Below, piece by piece: positions 1-9,211 of a DNA stretch of 29,482 bases (positions are counted from its first letter, which is position 1; each line of letters starts with the position of its first letter). The position numbers were made by a program, and so were the translations under genes. Source of the DNA: Porogramme epimiltina (lineage: Eukaryota; Basidiomycota; Agaricomycetes; Polyporales; Polyporaceae); NCBI GenBank assembly GCA_900155495.1, contig FTLJ01000801.1:1-29482 (forward strand), given 5' to 3'. The notes beneath the pieces were generated by a model, which worked only from the letters and a program-made list of their open reading frames with translations, had not been told where the DNA came from and did not search any database.

Positions 1-437
1 TTTGCCCGCCCGGCCCGCCCCTCCCGCCAGCCTCGCCCCCATTGGCGCACAACCGGCGCTCGGTCCACGCCACCTTCGACTCGGGCCTCGCTCCCGACTC
101 CTGCGGCCTTCCGTCCGACCGCCCGACCGTGGCACCCCCGCCCCGTATGTCGCCCCCCGCCCCCACCAGCCCCCGAGGACACGCGCACGGGGCTGCGAAC
201 AGGGCCCTGGCACCGTCGGGTGGGAGAGCAGCCTACACTACTAGCGCAGAGTTCTCCTACGTACTAGCAGTGTTCGACGTAAACGATTTGTCAAAACAGC
301 CCTCCTGTGAATCAGGAACTTCTTCCAGGATTCGCGAAGGGCGCCGCTCTCGAGCCCCCTCTTTTATAGCCCAGCTCATCATGTTCTAATGCCGCCCTCC
401 TCTTGTCGTCCTCCCCCCGCCGACTCGACTGGGCGCC
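1..437. other. 5' flank of the MFS gene, no gene seen
   Basis: GC-rich, C-rich stretch with no recognisable coding content; its open frames are low-complexity Pro/Arg/Ala. A TTTTATAG element near 361-368 lies about 70 bp before the MFS start and could act as a weak TATA element. The first 300 bases may include the end of a gene lying outside the window, but nothing shows this. Confidence 0.5.
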
Positions 438-2548
438 ATGGCCGTCGACGCCCATTCCTCCGGCCCCTCCTCCCAAGAAGAGGCCCGCCGGCTGTTCGAC
501 GACTATGATCACGACCCCTTCGATGGCAATAGCGCCATCGAAAACCAAAAGTCGACAAAGTCGGACAAAGTCACACCCCTCCCTAGGGCGCAACTTGCGA
601 CCCTCTGCATTGTCCGGCTCGTCGATCCCATAGCGTTCACGCAGATCTTCCCTTACGTGAACGAAATGATGGAACGCCTCCATCTAACCGACGACCCCTC
701 CAGGATCGGGTTTTACAGTGGTTTGGTCGTGAGTGATATTTGGCTGGTCGACCACGCAACAATGCTAACGTCCGTAAAATCTATAGGAAAGCAGTTTCGC
801 CATTGCCCAAGTCATTTCCATATACCAGTGGGCCAAATTGTCGGGTGCGTCTACAGCACGATCTTGATCTGTCCCTGGCAAGTACTCAATTAGACAGCAC
901 AGATACCATCGGGCGCAGGCCGGTTGTTCTTCTCGGGATTTTGGGTATCGGTTTAGCCACACTCTTCATGGGTGTATCGTCAACATTGGCCGGCGTTCTT
1001 TTCGCTCGATGCTTGGGTGCGTCCAGCGTGAACATATCTTATATTCTGTCTGACCTTCCGTTCTTAGGCGGGTTTTTCTCCGGCAATATTGCGGTCATTC
1101 ACTCGGTGCTCGGGGAGATCACCGATGCGACCAACCAGGCTATCGCTTTCCCCATATACGGTTTATGCTGGCCATTAGGTGCTATCGTCGGGTAAGCCTC
1201 CCGACTGGTGTGTAGTGGAGTTGTCCACTAACTGCATGCGGCGACAGTCCTCTCATGGGCGGGCTTTTGTCGAATCCTGCAACGAAGTTCCCCCGATGGT
1301 TTAGCCACCCACTCTACCAAAGGTACCCGTACTTCCTCCCCTGCCTTGCAGCGGGGCTGGTTGCATTTGCGGGCGCAATTTACGGGTTTTTCTATCTCAA
1401 AGAGGTACGCTACTGTTCAATATCATTTAGTATAAACATGCTAATCGCCTCCGTAGACATTACCCAGTAAACAGACCAAACCAAAGGAGGACATCCCAAC
1501 CGGCGGCTGCCACACTGCGGCGTTTAGTAGATCGCCTCAGCCGGCCACTATGCAGAGTCTCTTGAAGATACCCCTACTCCGTGCATTGTGTTTGAGCGGT
1601 GCCGCGCTCTCTTTTATGTAAGCCATACCCCACGCATTGACCTAGAGGCCTTCTGACAGCCATACAGCACTACAGGCTTTGACGTCATATTCGGTATGTC
1701 CCTCCCCACAATATTCATTGGACGTACTCTCACAGCGTTTCTTTCAAGTCTTATTCTGTTACACGTCCATCCCCCAAGGAGGGCTAGCTTTCAACGTGCG
1801 TCCCTTGACCCACAGTTGTCCCTCCCCTTGTAACTCACGAGCCTTTTCTCTCGTCCATAGGCCACGCAGATAGGTTACGCCCTCTCAATCTCGGGCTTCA
1901 TCTCCATCTTCCAGCAATTGTGCTGCATGCCCTACCTCCTCCGGCGCTTCGACCACGCCCACATGTACAACTTCTGCATGGGCCTCTGGCCATTCTGCTT
2001 CGTCCTTCTCCCCGGACTCAACTTCATCGCTCGCGCCGGCGCGCTCGACGTCGACACGGGCTCTCTCGCGCCCTCAACAAGCGCCCTCCTGTGGCTCGGT
2101 ATCAGCGCGATCCTCTGCTTCGCGCGTACCGCAGCGCTCGCATTTTCGTAAGTCCTCGTCATCGTCGCCTATGCACACGCCTGCGGACTGCTGACCGACT
2201 GTTAAATTGCTATGCGGCGGCGCAGGGTGAGCATGATTCTCGTCAAGGAGGCCGCCCCGGACCCTGCATCGCTCGGCGTGACGAACGGCATCACACAGTT
2301 CGCGATGGTGCGCCCCTCCCTCGCCTGTCGCCGATATCCGCGCACGCTGACTCCTTCCCCCGACTTCACAGTGCCTCGCGCGCTCGTTCAGCCCTGCGTT
2401 CGCGAGCTCGCTGCTCGCCTTCTCGATCGGCTACGAGCACGTCCTCCTGCGCTACCTGTGGGTGCTCGTGATGACGACCATCTGCTTCCTCGGCACCACG
2501 CTCTCGCGCCGCATCGCCGAGGGTCGCCGGACGCCGTCTCACCCATGA
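438..2548 (+). CDS. MFS transporter, ZIFL-like (507 aa, 11 exons)
   Basis: Predicted 12-helix major facilitator of the fungal ZIFL/YCR023C-like group; substrate unknown, plasma or vacuolar membrane. Exons: 438-728, 787-844, 903-1016, 1068-1191, 1248-1404, 1457-1617, 1668-1693, 1749-1795, 1861-2147, 2226-2307, 2372-2548; they sum to 1524 nt and stay in frame. The first exon has the family's RLVDPIAFTQIFPYVNEM, followed by TDDPSRIGFYSGLV. Motif A reads LSDTIGRRPVVL, followed by IAVIHSVLGEITDATNQAIA and YGLCWPLGAIVGP. The second half begins after a short hydrophilic loop (ETLPSKQTKPKED) and includes VLFCYTSIPQGGLAFN and IGYALSISGFISIFQQL. The start has a good context (gccATGg). The intron at 1694-1748 needs an AAG acceptor to keep the conserved VLFCYT frame. 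It converges with the ligase gene. Confidence 0.9.
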
Positions 2549-2950
2549 GCGCCCCCCCCCCGCTCCGCCACCCGCCACTTGCCACGGCTGGCCGGTCATC
2601 CTAGAGCGCCGACGTGTTCGGCATAACGTGCTCGACCGTCATACAATTTTCCCCCAGTTTTTTTGTTTCACGATCCGGGTAGACGAGCCCCACGGGCCTC
2701 AGCGCCCGGGCTCACGCCGTCACACTGTTGTCTGTTGCACCATTACCACCGCCACCACACACGCTAGCCCCGCTCCCGAGCACGCATCATGTAGACTATG
2801 AGATTCCGGCCGCGTGCAATTATCATCAATTGTAGAATACAGCATAAACATCGCCGCCTCGTACAGAGGCGGCGCGCTCCGTGGGACCCTCCGCCAGCGA
2901 GTAGGTTACATGGTGAGTCGAAAGTACGGATATATGAGATTTTGGGACGT
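2549..2950. other. Convergent 3' intergenic region
   Basis: Lies between the stops of the MFS gene (+) and the fatty acid-CoA ligase (-). It must hold both 3' untranslated ends and terminators. It is less GC-rich than the coding parts (about 2640-2850 has T- and A-rich patches). I see no gene. Confidence 0.6.
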
Positions 2951-5900
2951 CTAGAGTTTCATGATGGACGCCTTGGGCTCCCCAAGGGCGTAGAGTGCGT
3001 CGAGCGGCGCCTTGAAGAACTCGTACGTCTCCTTCCTAGAAACCGGCATAAACGCGAGTGAGCTCGAGGAGGCGCAGCGGGGCAGGAAAATACGCACCGC
3101 CGGATCTTCAGCGTCGGCGTGAGGCAGCCGTTCTCGGTCGTGAGCGGCTCCATCGTCACATGCAGCCGCCTTATCATCTCAAAGCTACGAGTAGGGGGGC
3201 CATCAGTACAACGGCACACTGCGCGGCATGGTTCAGAGGCGACGCACCCCTTCAGCTGCTGCTTGTGCGCCATCTTCTGCAGCTCGTCGAGCACGGCGGC
3301 GACGACCGCCGGGTCGCTCGCGGCGGCAGCGAGCGCAGCAGCGTCCTCGGGTGCGACGGCGCGGCCAAGTACGCGTGCGGCGAGCGCGGCGAACTGGACG
3401 GGCTCGGGCACGACGACGGCGATGAGGTAGGACTGGAGCGAGTCGCCGTGCACGTAGAGCTGCGCGACGATCGGGGAGCCGCTGTAGATGTTCTCGACGT
3501 TCTCGAGCGCGACGTACTCGCCCTGCGCGAGCTTCATGATGTTCTATAGGGGGAGGGGGTTAGAGCGGGGTGGGGAGAATGGAGGATGAGGAGAGGGAGT
3601 GGAGCGTACCTTGACGCGGTCGATGATCTTCAGACGGTAGGCGGCGTCGAGGGTGCCGACGTCGCCGGTGTGTAGCCAGCCCTCCTCGTCGATCGTCTCA
3701 GCCGTCTTCTTCGGGTCTATGGCCTGAGTTAGCGGGACGTTTACGCACGGCGAAGAGAGGTTTAAGACAGACCTTTGTAGTAGCACGTGAAACGCTGCTC
3801 GCCGCGCATGCAGATCTCGCCTCGGGGGAACGGCTTGTCCTCCGCGGAGTAGCCCATGGACGGGACGTCGATGAGCTTGAGCTCCGTGTTGGGCATAATC
3901 GAACCGACTGTGCCGCTAGCCCCTGCGTCCCGGATCCACGTCCGGGCGAAGCTGGCGCAGTTCTCGGTCATGCCGTATCTGATAGTGTGGATAGGGTTAG
4001 CGTCCTGGTTATGAGGTAACCTCGAGAAGTCCGTTACCCTAGAACCAAGAGGTTAGTATGAAGAGACATGAATGATGATGGCTAAAACTGTACCTTCGAG
4101 AACCTCGCACAGCAGGCCAATCTTGAGGAACTCCATGACGTTGGCGCTAATCGGGGCAGAGCCGGTTGGCAGCAACCGCATCCGTCCACCGAGCACGTTG
4201 TGCAGCTGTAGCAGCAAAACATAAGCGTGATGTTACGCCAGGCTCGCGTTACGACCCGACTTGCCTTCCTGAACACAAGACGGTCGTAGAACGGGTGCGT
4301 GAATTGATTGTTTGCGCGCAGGTTGTTGATCTTGGTGGCTACGGCCCTGCGGAACAGCGCCCCCTTAATGCCCGGCTGACTGCCCGCCGACATCGCGGCC
4401 TGGTAGATCCTGTTCAACACACGTGGCACGGCGGGGAAGAAGTGCGGTCGCAGGACCGCGAGGTCGTCGAGAAGGTTCAAGGGGTCACCGGTGGTGTAAC
4501 CGATTTGCGCGCCCATGGAGACGGCGACGAGTTCCATGACTCGCTAAGAACGTTTGAAGGTTATCAATGGTACACGATACGCGGACACAAAGACAAACCT
4601 CGTAGATGTGGGCAAGCGGCAGGAACGACATCATGGTGGTCTCGTCTTCTACTTCGAACTGGCACAAGTAGGCGTACACTGCTTGTGCCATTGAGCCATG
4701 GCTGAGGACGACACCTACATCTCAAGTTAATACGCATTCTTTCGTACATCTCGATGCCGTCATTACCTTTCGGCTGCCCGGTGGTGCCCTGGATAGATGC
4801 GTTAGTCAGGAGCAGCACGGGAATGCGATATGCGAACCGAGGTATAGCAAATCGTCGCAATCTGGGATGACGTGGCCGGGATAACAGGAATAAGGTTGGC
4901 GTTGCCCAGCTCTTCCACTAATAGAGACAGTCAGCGCGGTTCATGAATAGGTGAAGGAGAGGGCCGCTCACGTTCGAACATTTCTTTCACATCGATTTGA
5001 ACAGTTTCACCCCACGCCTTTAGGACCTTCTTCGTCTCGTCGGACAGCTCGTCCATCGAGACGACCATCCTGAGGTTAGGGCATTTCGGCGCGAGCTTCA
5101 GCAGCGCCGGTATGTGGTCCTGCGTCGCGAACACGATGGAGATCTCGGAGTGGTTGAGGCTGGGAATGACGTCAGCCCTTGGTTCTTAGTGCAAGGACAG
5201 ACACACTCACATAAACTCTGAACGGGGGCACACGCGCGACAGAGGACGTCATTCTCGTCTCCTCTAACCCGCCACGGAATGCACGCACCTGCCGAGTCCT
5301 TCCCGAGAGTGTCATACAAGCTCACGCTGACTTTCGCGTACGCCTGCAGCGCGAGATCTATGACCTGCCAATCTGCAAACCTTCCCCATCAGCAACGCGC
5401 CCACAAACCCAACGCTACCCCACCGCCGCGCCGCGCGCGGAGCAGCAGCAAAGGCAAAAAAATAACAGCGCGCGCACTCACTCGGACAGTTCTTGCTCCA
5501 TATCCCAACGGTCGGGAGGTCGCCGCCCTTGAGCGTGCCGCGCTCGAAGAGCGCGTGCACGCCCGACCCGAGCGCGCGGCGGCGCGCGTCGACCGCGGGC
5601 CACGACTGCCAGACGTGGTACGGCGCGTGCTTGAGGGGGCTCTTCGAGAGCACGGGGCGGTGCCCGAGGAAGGGCCCGTCGCCGCCGCGCGCGAGGCCCT
5701 CGTCGAAGATCTCGAGCAGGTTCGTGAACGCGTTCGGCGTCGCGAGCGTGATGTACGGGTAGGCGGCTGGTTGAGACGGAGGGGCCACCGGAGCAGGGCA
5801 CGGAGCGCCGGGGAGGAGAGGGGGGGTAGGTTGAGCGCGTCAGTGGGCGGAAGTGGTGCGGGGGAGACGTGGGGGAGACGTACAGGAGCGGTAGTGCGCT

Positions 5901-6092
5901 GTGGGGCGGGCGCGGTGCGTCCGAGGCGCATTGTCGTGTACGTGAGCGACGTGCTCGCTGGGCTCGCAGGAGACAGCAGGGCGTACCGGTCTGCCCCGGG
6001 CGCTTTGTCCCGGGGACCTCTATGCATTGTTTGTTGTGGTCGGCATGCGCCGGGAGGGACGTGGGGAGGTAGGAGAACTTCGACTCGACCAT
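2951..6092 (-). CDS. Long-chain fatty acid-CoA ligase (691 aa, 17 exons)
   Basis: Acyl-adenylate/thioester-forming enzyme that activates long-chain fatty acids with ATP and CoA. Exons in coding order: 5987-6092, 5884-5898, 5482-5766, 5289-5372, 5211-5217, 4972-5159, 4838-4917, 4767-4788, 4599-4714, 4265-4543, 4094-4205, 4038 alone, 3773-3978, 3610-3716, 3248-3543, 3098-3184, 2951-3035; total 2076 nt. Adenylation motifs are all present: [11 protein letters not shown] (about residues 253-263), [16 protein letters not shown] (432-438), GWLHTGDVG (Asp519), [20 protein letters not shown] (from about 534), and LTPTLKIRR near the C-terminus. Length fits FAA1/FAA4-type enzymes. N-terminus [10 protein letters not shown] then [14 protein letters not shown] is typical. 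The C-terminus is ASIMKL, not a canonical PTS1, so cytosol, ER or lipid droplet is more likely than peroxisome. Oddities are a 1-nt exon, a 7-nt exon and a GC-AG intron, described separately. Confidence 0.9.
3979..4093 (-). other. Twin introns flanking a 1-nt exon
   Basis: The 115 bases between exons of the ligase cannot be removed as one intron without a frameshift in the conserved EGYGMTE motif. They read as two complete introns. The first is 4039-4093 (55 nt, starts gtacag, branch-like ctaac, ends tctag). The second is 3979-4037 (59 nt, starts gtaacg, branch-like ctaac, ends atcag). A single G at 4038 lies between them. Splicing gives GAA-GGA-TAC (E-G-Y), exactly the residues expected. The reading frame of the whole gene depends on it. 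Alternative: one intron from a GTGCGA donor within 4094-4205, which stays in frame but deletes the conserved CEVLEG. Confidence 0.7.
4206..4264 (-). other. GC-AG intron in the ligase gene
   Basis: The upstream exon ends FRK (AAG) followed by gcaagt, the classic GC-donor consensus, and the downstream exon begins CTGCAC (LHNVLGG). This gives the ungapped family spacing FRKxxxVLGG. A GT donor 12 nt further in (gtaacg) would keep the frame but add four residues (ASRV). Confidence 0.65.
5211..5217 (-). other. 7-nt microexon in the ligase gene
   Basis: Seven bases (AGTTTAT on the coding strand) lie between an acceptor ending gttcag and a donor gtgagt. Joined to the neighbours they give DSA-EFI-LNHSEIS, which restores the family motif around EFILNHSE. 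Skipping it shifts the frame. The flanking introns are 5218-5288 (71 nt) and 5160-5210 (51 nt). Confidence 0.75.
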
Positions 6093-7060
6093 CTGGCGAG
6101 AGAGTGCGGGGGTGCGCGCAGACGAGGCGAGAGGCAGAGAGGCAATACCGACGGAGGCGGCGGTGCGGTGGTGGTGGTGGAGGGCGACGGTCAAGAGGGG
6201 GGCGGAATGACAGCGTGCACGGACGGGGAGCTCACCGGATACCGTCGTCGCGTCCAAGTATCACAGGAAACTTGTCTGACCTCACCGGCCTCACGCGTGT
6301 ACGATTACGCGCTGCACCACGTTGGGCAGGGGCTGATGGCGGTGCTAATAGTTGGTGGTGTGGCGGCACCAGCGAGACCCGGAGGTGGGGGTGGAACGCG
6401 GCGGGCTTTCTCGTTTCTTGGGAGGATCTGCGTTACGAGTGCGACGCAGGTCAGCGTGGGCGGAGCGACATGTGAAAACGCGTGGCGCGACTGAACCTGT
6501 GTGCGGGCCGGGCCTTGCGCGTTTCGACTGCGATTCGACCGGGGCTGCAGTGGAGGCCTGAGGAGCGATGGAGCAAGGATGGCTGAGGTGGCGAGTACAG
6601 TCTGCAGCCGTGCCCCTTGCCAGCCTGACAACTACAAATGAAGAGCGCGAGATGAGGTGACGCCGTGGGCTGCCACCAGCTGTGGGAATTCCACCATCCA
6701 TCTACTTCTTCCGCCCTGCAACAAGAGAAGCCAGGGCAGCAGCGGTGATAGAACTTGGCTTTCGCACCCGGCCGATCGTTGAGTACGGCAAGCCGCAACA
6801 CGCTGAATTTTGAAGGGTGATCGCAGTTGCGGAACATGCGAGGGCACACCATCAGAGAAAGAGTGCCAATATATAATACATTGCCTCATCGGATAGCGGA
6901 TATCGGGGGTACAGCAAATAGGGACAATCGTGTACATACACCTACTTCGATTTGCGCAGGATCACTGTCAACAGTCGTATTACGGGTCACTTGGACGTAA
7001 CATATGGTCATGGGGTCATCAAAGATAGCGTCTCGGCGACGCTTCCGTCAGCGAACATAA
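6093..7060. other. Ligase promoter and PEF1 3' flank, no gene seen
   Basis: Upstream of the ligase start and downstream of the penta-EF-hand stop. GGT/GGC-rich near 6160-6200, more balanced after 6550. An ATG-initiated minus-strand frame at 6451-6852 (133 aa, Arg/Ser/Pro/Cys-rich) resembles no family I know and is not counted as a gene. An AT-rich patch at 6870-6885 (atatataata) could be PEF1 3' end sequence or a distant ligase promoter element. Confidence 0.5.
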
Positions 7061-8395
7061 TCACGGTGCGCTGAGAACGATCTGTTGCACGCGAAAGTGA
7101 GACAAGTTCGAAGGCACACATGCGTCACAAGCACCAACCTTCATGAACTGCTCATAGTTCATCTGCACCCATCCATCGCGATCGGTGTCGACCCTGGCAA
7201 ACAAGCTTCAACTGCAGCCCGTGGACACACAACGAACGAGAACGCACCTCTGGAACGCCTCCGTGAGCGTCTTCACGACGACACACGCGCGAACGAAACG
7301 GTCAAACGTGATGCCGGGCGGGGGCCCGTACCGGTCGGAAGGACCGGATGCTACTTTAAATGAGTCCGGGCTCGAGGAGCGTCCCCTAGACGGCGCAGAA
7401 GCTTGCGACGTACCGTACTTCTGCTCAAGCAGAGAGAGGAGCATGGGGGAGAGGTTGTACCCGAAGCTGCGCAGGGCCTCGGAGAGCTCCGCGCCCTCGA
7501 TGGACCCCGACCGATCTCGGTCGAAGTGCCTGAAGACGTTCTGCCAGTCCTGGATGTACTTCCACAGCCCCGCGAACTCTGCGTGGCCGATCGCACGTCA
7601 GCGCCGTTCTGCGATCGGTCCCTGGAGAAGGGGGGAGGAGGAAGACGGGCGACTCACCGTTGAAGCCGATGGTCCCGCTGCGGTCCGTGTCCTAAGTGTC
7701 GAGCAAGGTTAGCCGGGGCGCGGGCAGGGTCCGAAGCGAACGCGGCGACGCACGAAGATGGACATGAGCATCTTGACCGTGTCGAGGTCGAACTCTGCAG
7801 ATCAGGGGTGTTAATTTCCCAAACGACGGGGACGCACGCACGCGCAGCACGCCGGGCTCGAAGCTCCCAAACGCGGTGCGGGGGAGGGGAAGGGAGTCTG
7901 GGGGAGGGCACGAGGCCTACTCGCTCGCCCGTTCGCTCTCGCCCCGAGCTCCACCCGGCCGTGCGCGTGCGCCGCCACAAGGGGAAGCAAGGAAGGCTCA
8001 CTCGTCCAGTTTCCTGCAAATCGCGTGCGCGCGATCAGCGTCGATCGTTCTCGGTGGGCGAGATCCCCCCGTGCGCCCACCCGATAGGGGGGTGTTCGCG
8101 GGAGGGGAGGGGGAAGGGGGGGGGACGCACCGTTCACCAACGCGGACTGTAGCTCCGTGACGCTAATCGCTCCCGAGCGGTCGGTGTCGACGGACGAGAA
8201 CCACTGCCATAGCTGGGGGTCGGCCCCGGCAGGGGGCCCAACGGACGGCGGCGGCCTGCCGTATGGGGGCTGCGAGTGCCCGTAGTAGCCCTGCGGTGGG
8301 GGCGCACCGTATTGGGTGCTGGGCGGGCGCTGTTGGGACGAATAGTGCGAGGAGGTCGACGAGTGTCGATGGGGAGCTCCGTAGTGGATAGACAT
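7061..8395 (-). CDS. PEF1: Penta-EF-hand Ca2+-binding protein (232 aa, 8 exons)
   Basis: Peflin/ALG-2 (PDCD6)-type calcium sensor, cytosolic or membrane-recruited on Ca2+ binding; yeast relative is Pef1. Exons: 8131-8395, 8002-8013 (12 nt), 7754-7794, 7658-7691, 7414-7578, 7248-7353, 7139-7193, 7061-7081; total 699 nt. An N-terminal Pro/Gly/Tyr/Ser-rich, probably disordered segment (about 55 residues) precedes the EF region. Loops: EF1 DTDRSGAISVTE, EF2 DTDRSGTIGFNE and EF3 DRDRSGSIEGAE have all expected liganding residues. EF4 is degenerate (SDRYGPPPGITF), and EF5 DTDRDGWVQMNY lacks the final acidic ligand, as expected for the dimerisation hand. The protein ends with the usual IVLSAP. The 12-nt exon supplies NWT of VNGNWTKFDLDTV. 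The start is ATG at 8395; the frame extends upstream only through a non-ATG TTG. The intron 7354-7413 uses an AAG acceptor. Confidence 0.9.
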
Positions 8396-9211
8396 TGGTG
8401 GTGGTATGGGAAGAGGAGGGGTGGGTGTATGCGGAGATGTGATGGCAGTGGACGTCAAAGTACTTTAGTTCCGAGTCCGACGCAGCTGGCGCCTTATGAG
8501 AGCGGCCTCAGGCCTTAGGGGGGCGCGCGGCTCATCAGGAGAGCTGCCCAATGCTGTGTCCAGTGCCATATACTGCCGCCGCGTCGCTCTGACTCGTTGC
8601 GGTGCCCCGCCGTGCAATGCACAGCCCGCGCCCGTCGTTCGCGATGGCGGTGGGGGCTGCTTTGGCGGCGAGGAGCGCATCATTGTCGACGAAAGGCATG
8701 GGTGTGCCGAGAAAAAGATGACGTACCAGCGGAACCCAAGCCGGGAGTGCCGTCGGCACAACGAGCGCCCATGTGGTCTCACTGGGGAAGCAGGGAATGC
8801 AGAACTCGTTGATAAGAGTCACCCTCTTGGTCCTTGATTCGTAGTACCGTACGTCATCCGTTCAGCCCTCTTCGCCGCGTTTCACTAAGATTGGATGCGT
8901 GCGCAGCAGAGCGGGATAAGTTGTGGCCTTAGGCAGCCAGCGCAGGGGATGTGGGGTGGAAAGCCTATCTGGGGCAGATCTCGGGCGAGTGGTGGGCTAG
9001 TATCATAATCATATGACCGGCGCCCACAAGGCGGATTCAACGCCGAACCGGTCGAACACTGGGGCAGCGCCACGACTCGAACTCGAGTTGCCCTCGCCTA
9101 GCACCCGCCCAGAACTTCGCTCGACTTCCTCCGACGCCTCGGCCTCTAGAGCGGACGTTGAGCGCAGATTGCGATAGCTTGCACCCACTCGTCGTATAGG
9201 CGGCCACTGCT
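8396..9211. other. Divergent promoter region PEF1 / HAD hydrolase
   Basis: About 816 bp between two divergent starts. I see no coding exons. The longest minus frame here (8535-8822) would need a GTG start and resembles nothing known. Expected to hold two back-to-back promoters; I find no clear TATA element. Confidence 0.5.

Noticed and set aside
5279..6475. 398-codon open frame on the + strand
   Set aside because: It is antisense to verified ligase exons 5289-6092; composition is Arg/Gly-only and it crosses splice sites of the real gene. A high-GC shadow.
6451..6852. 133-codon ATG-initiated minus-strand frame upstream of the ligase
   Set aside because: No family resemblance and no supporting context; could be 5' leader sequence.
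8535..8822. Minus-strand frame in the PEF1/HAD promoter region
   Set aside because: It would start at GTG, not ATG, and has no recognisable domain.
9045..9095. GTTCGAGTC on the minus strand resembling a tRNA T-arm
   Set aside because: The flanking bases do not form the five-pair stem and no acceptor stem or A box is found.
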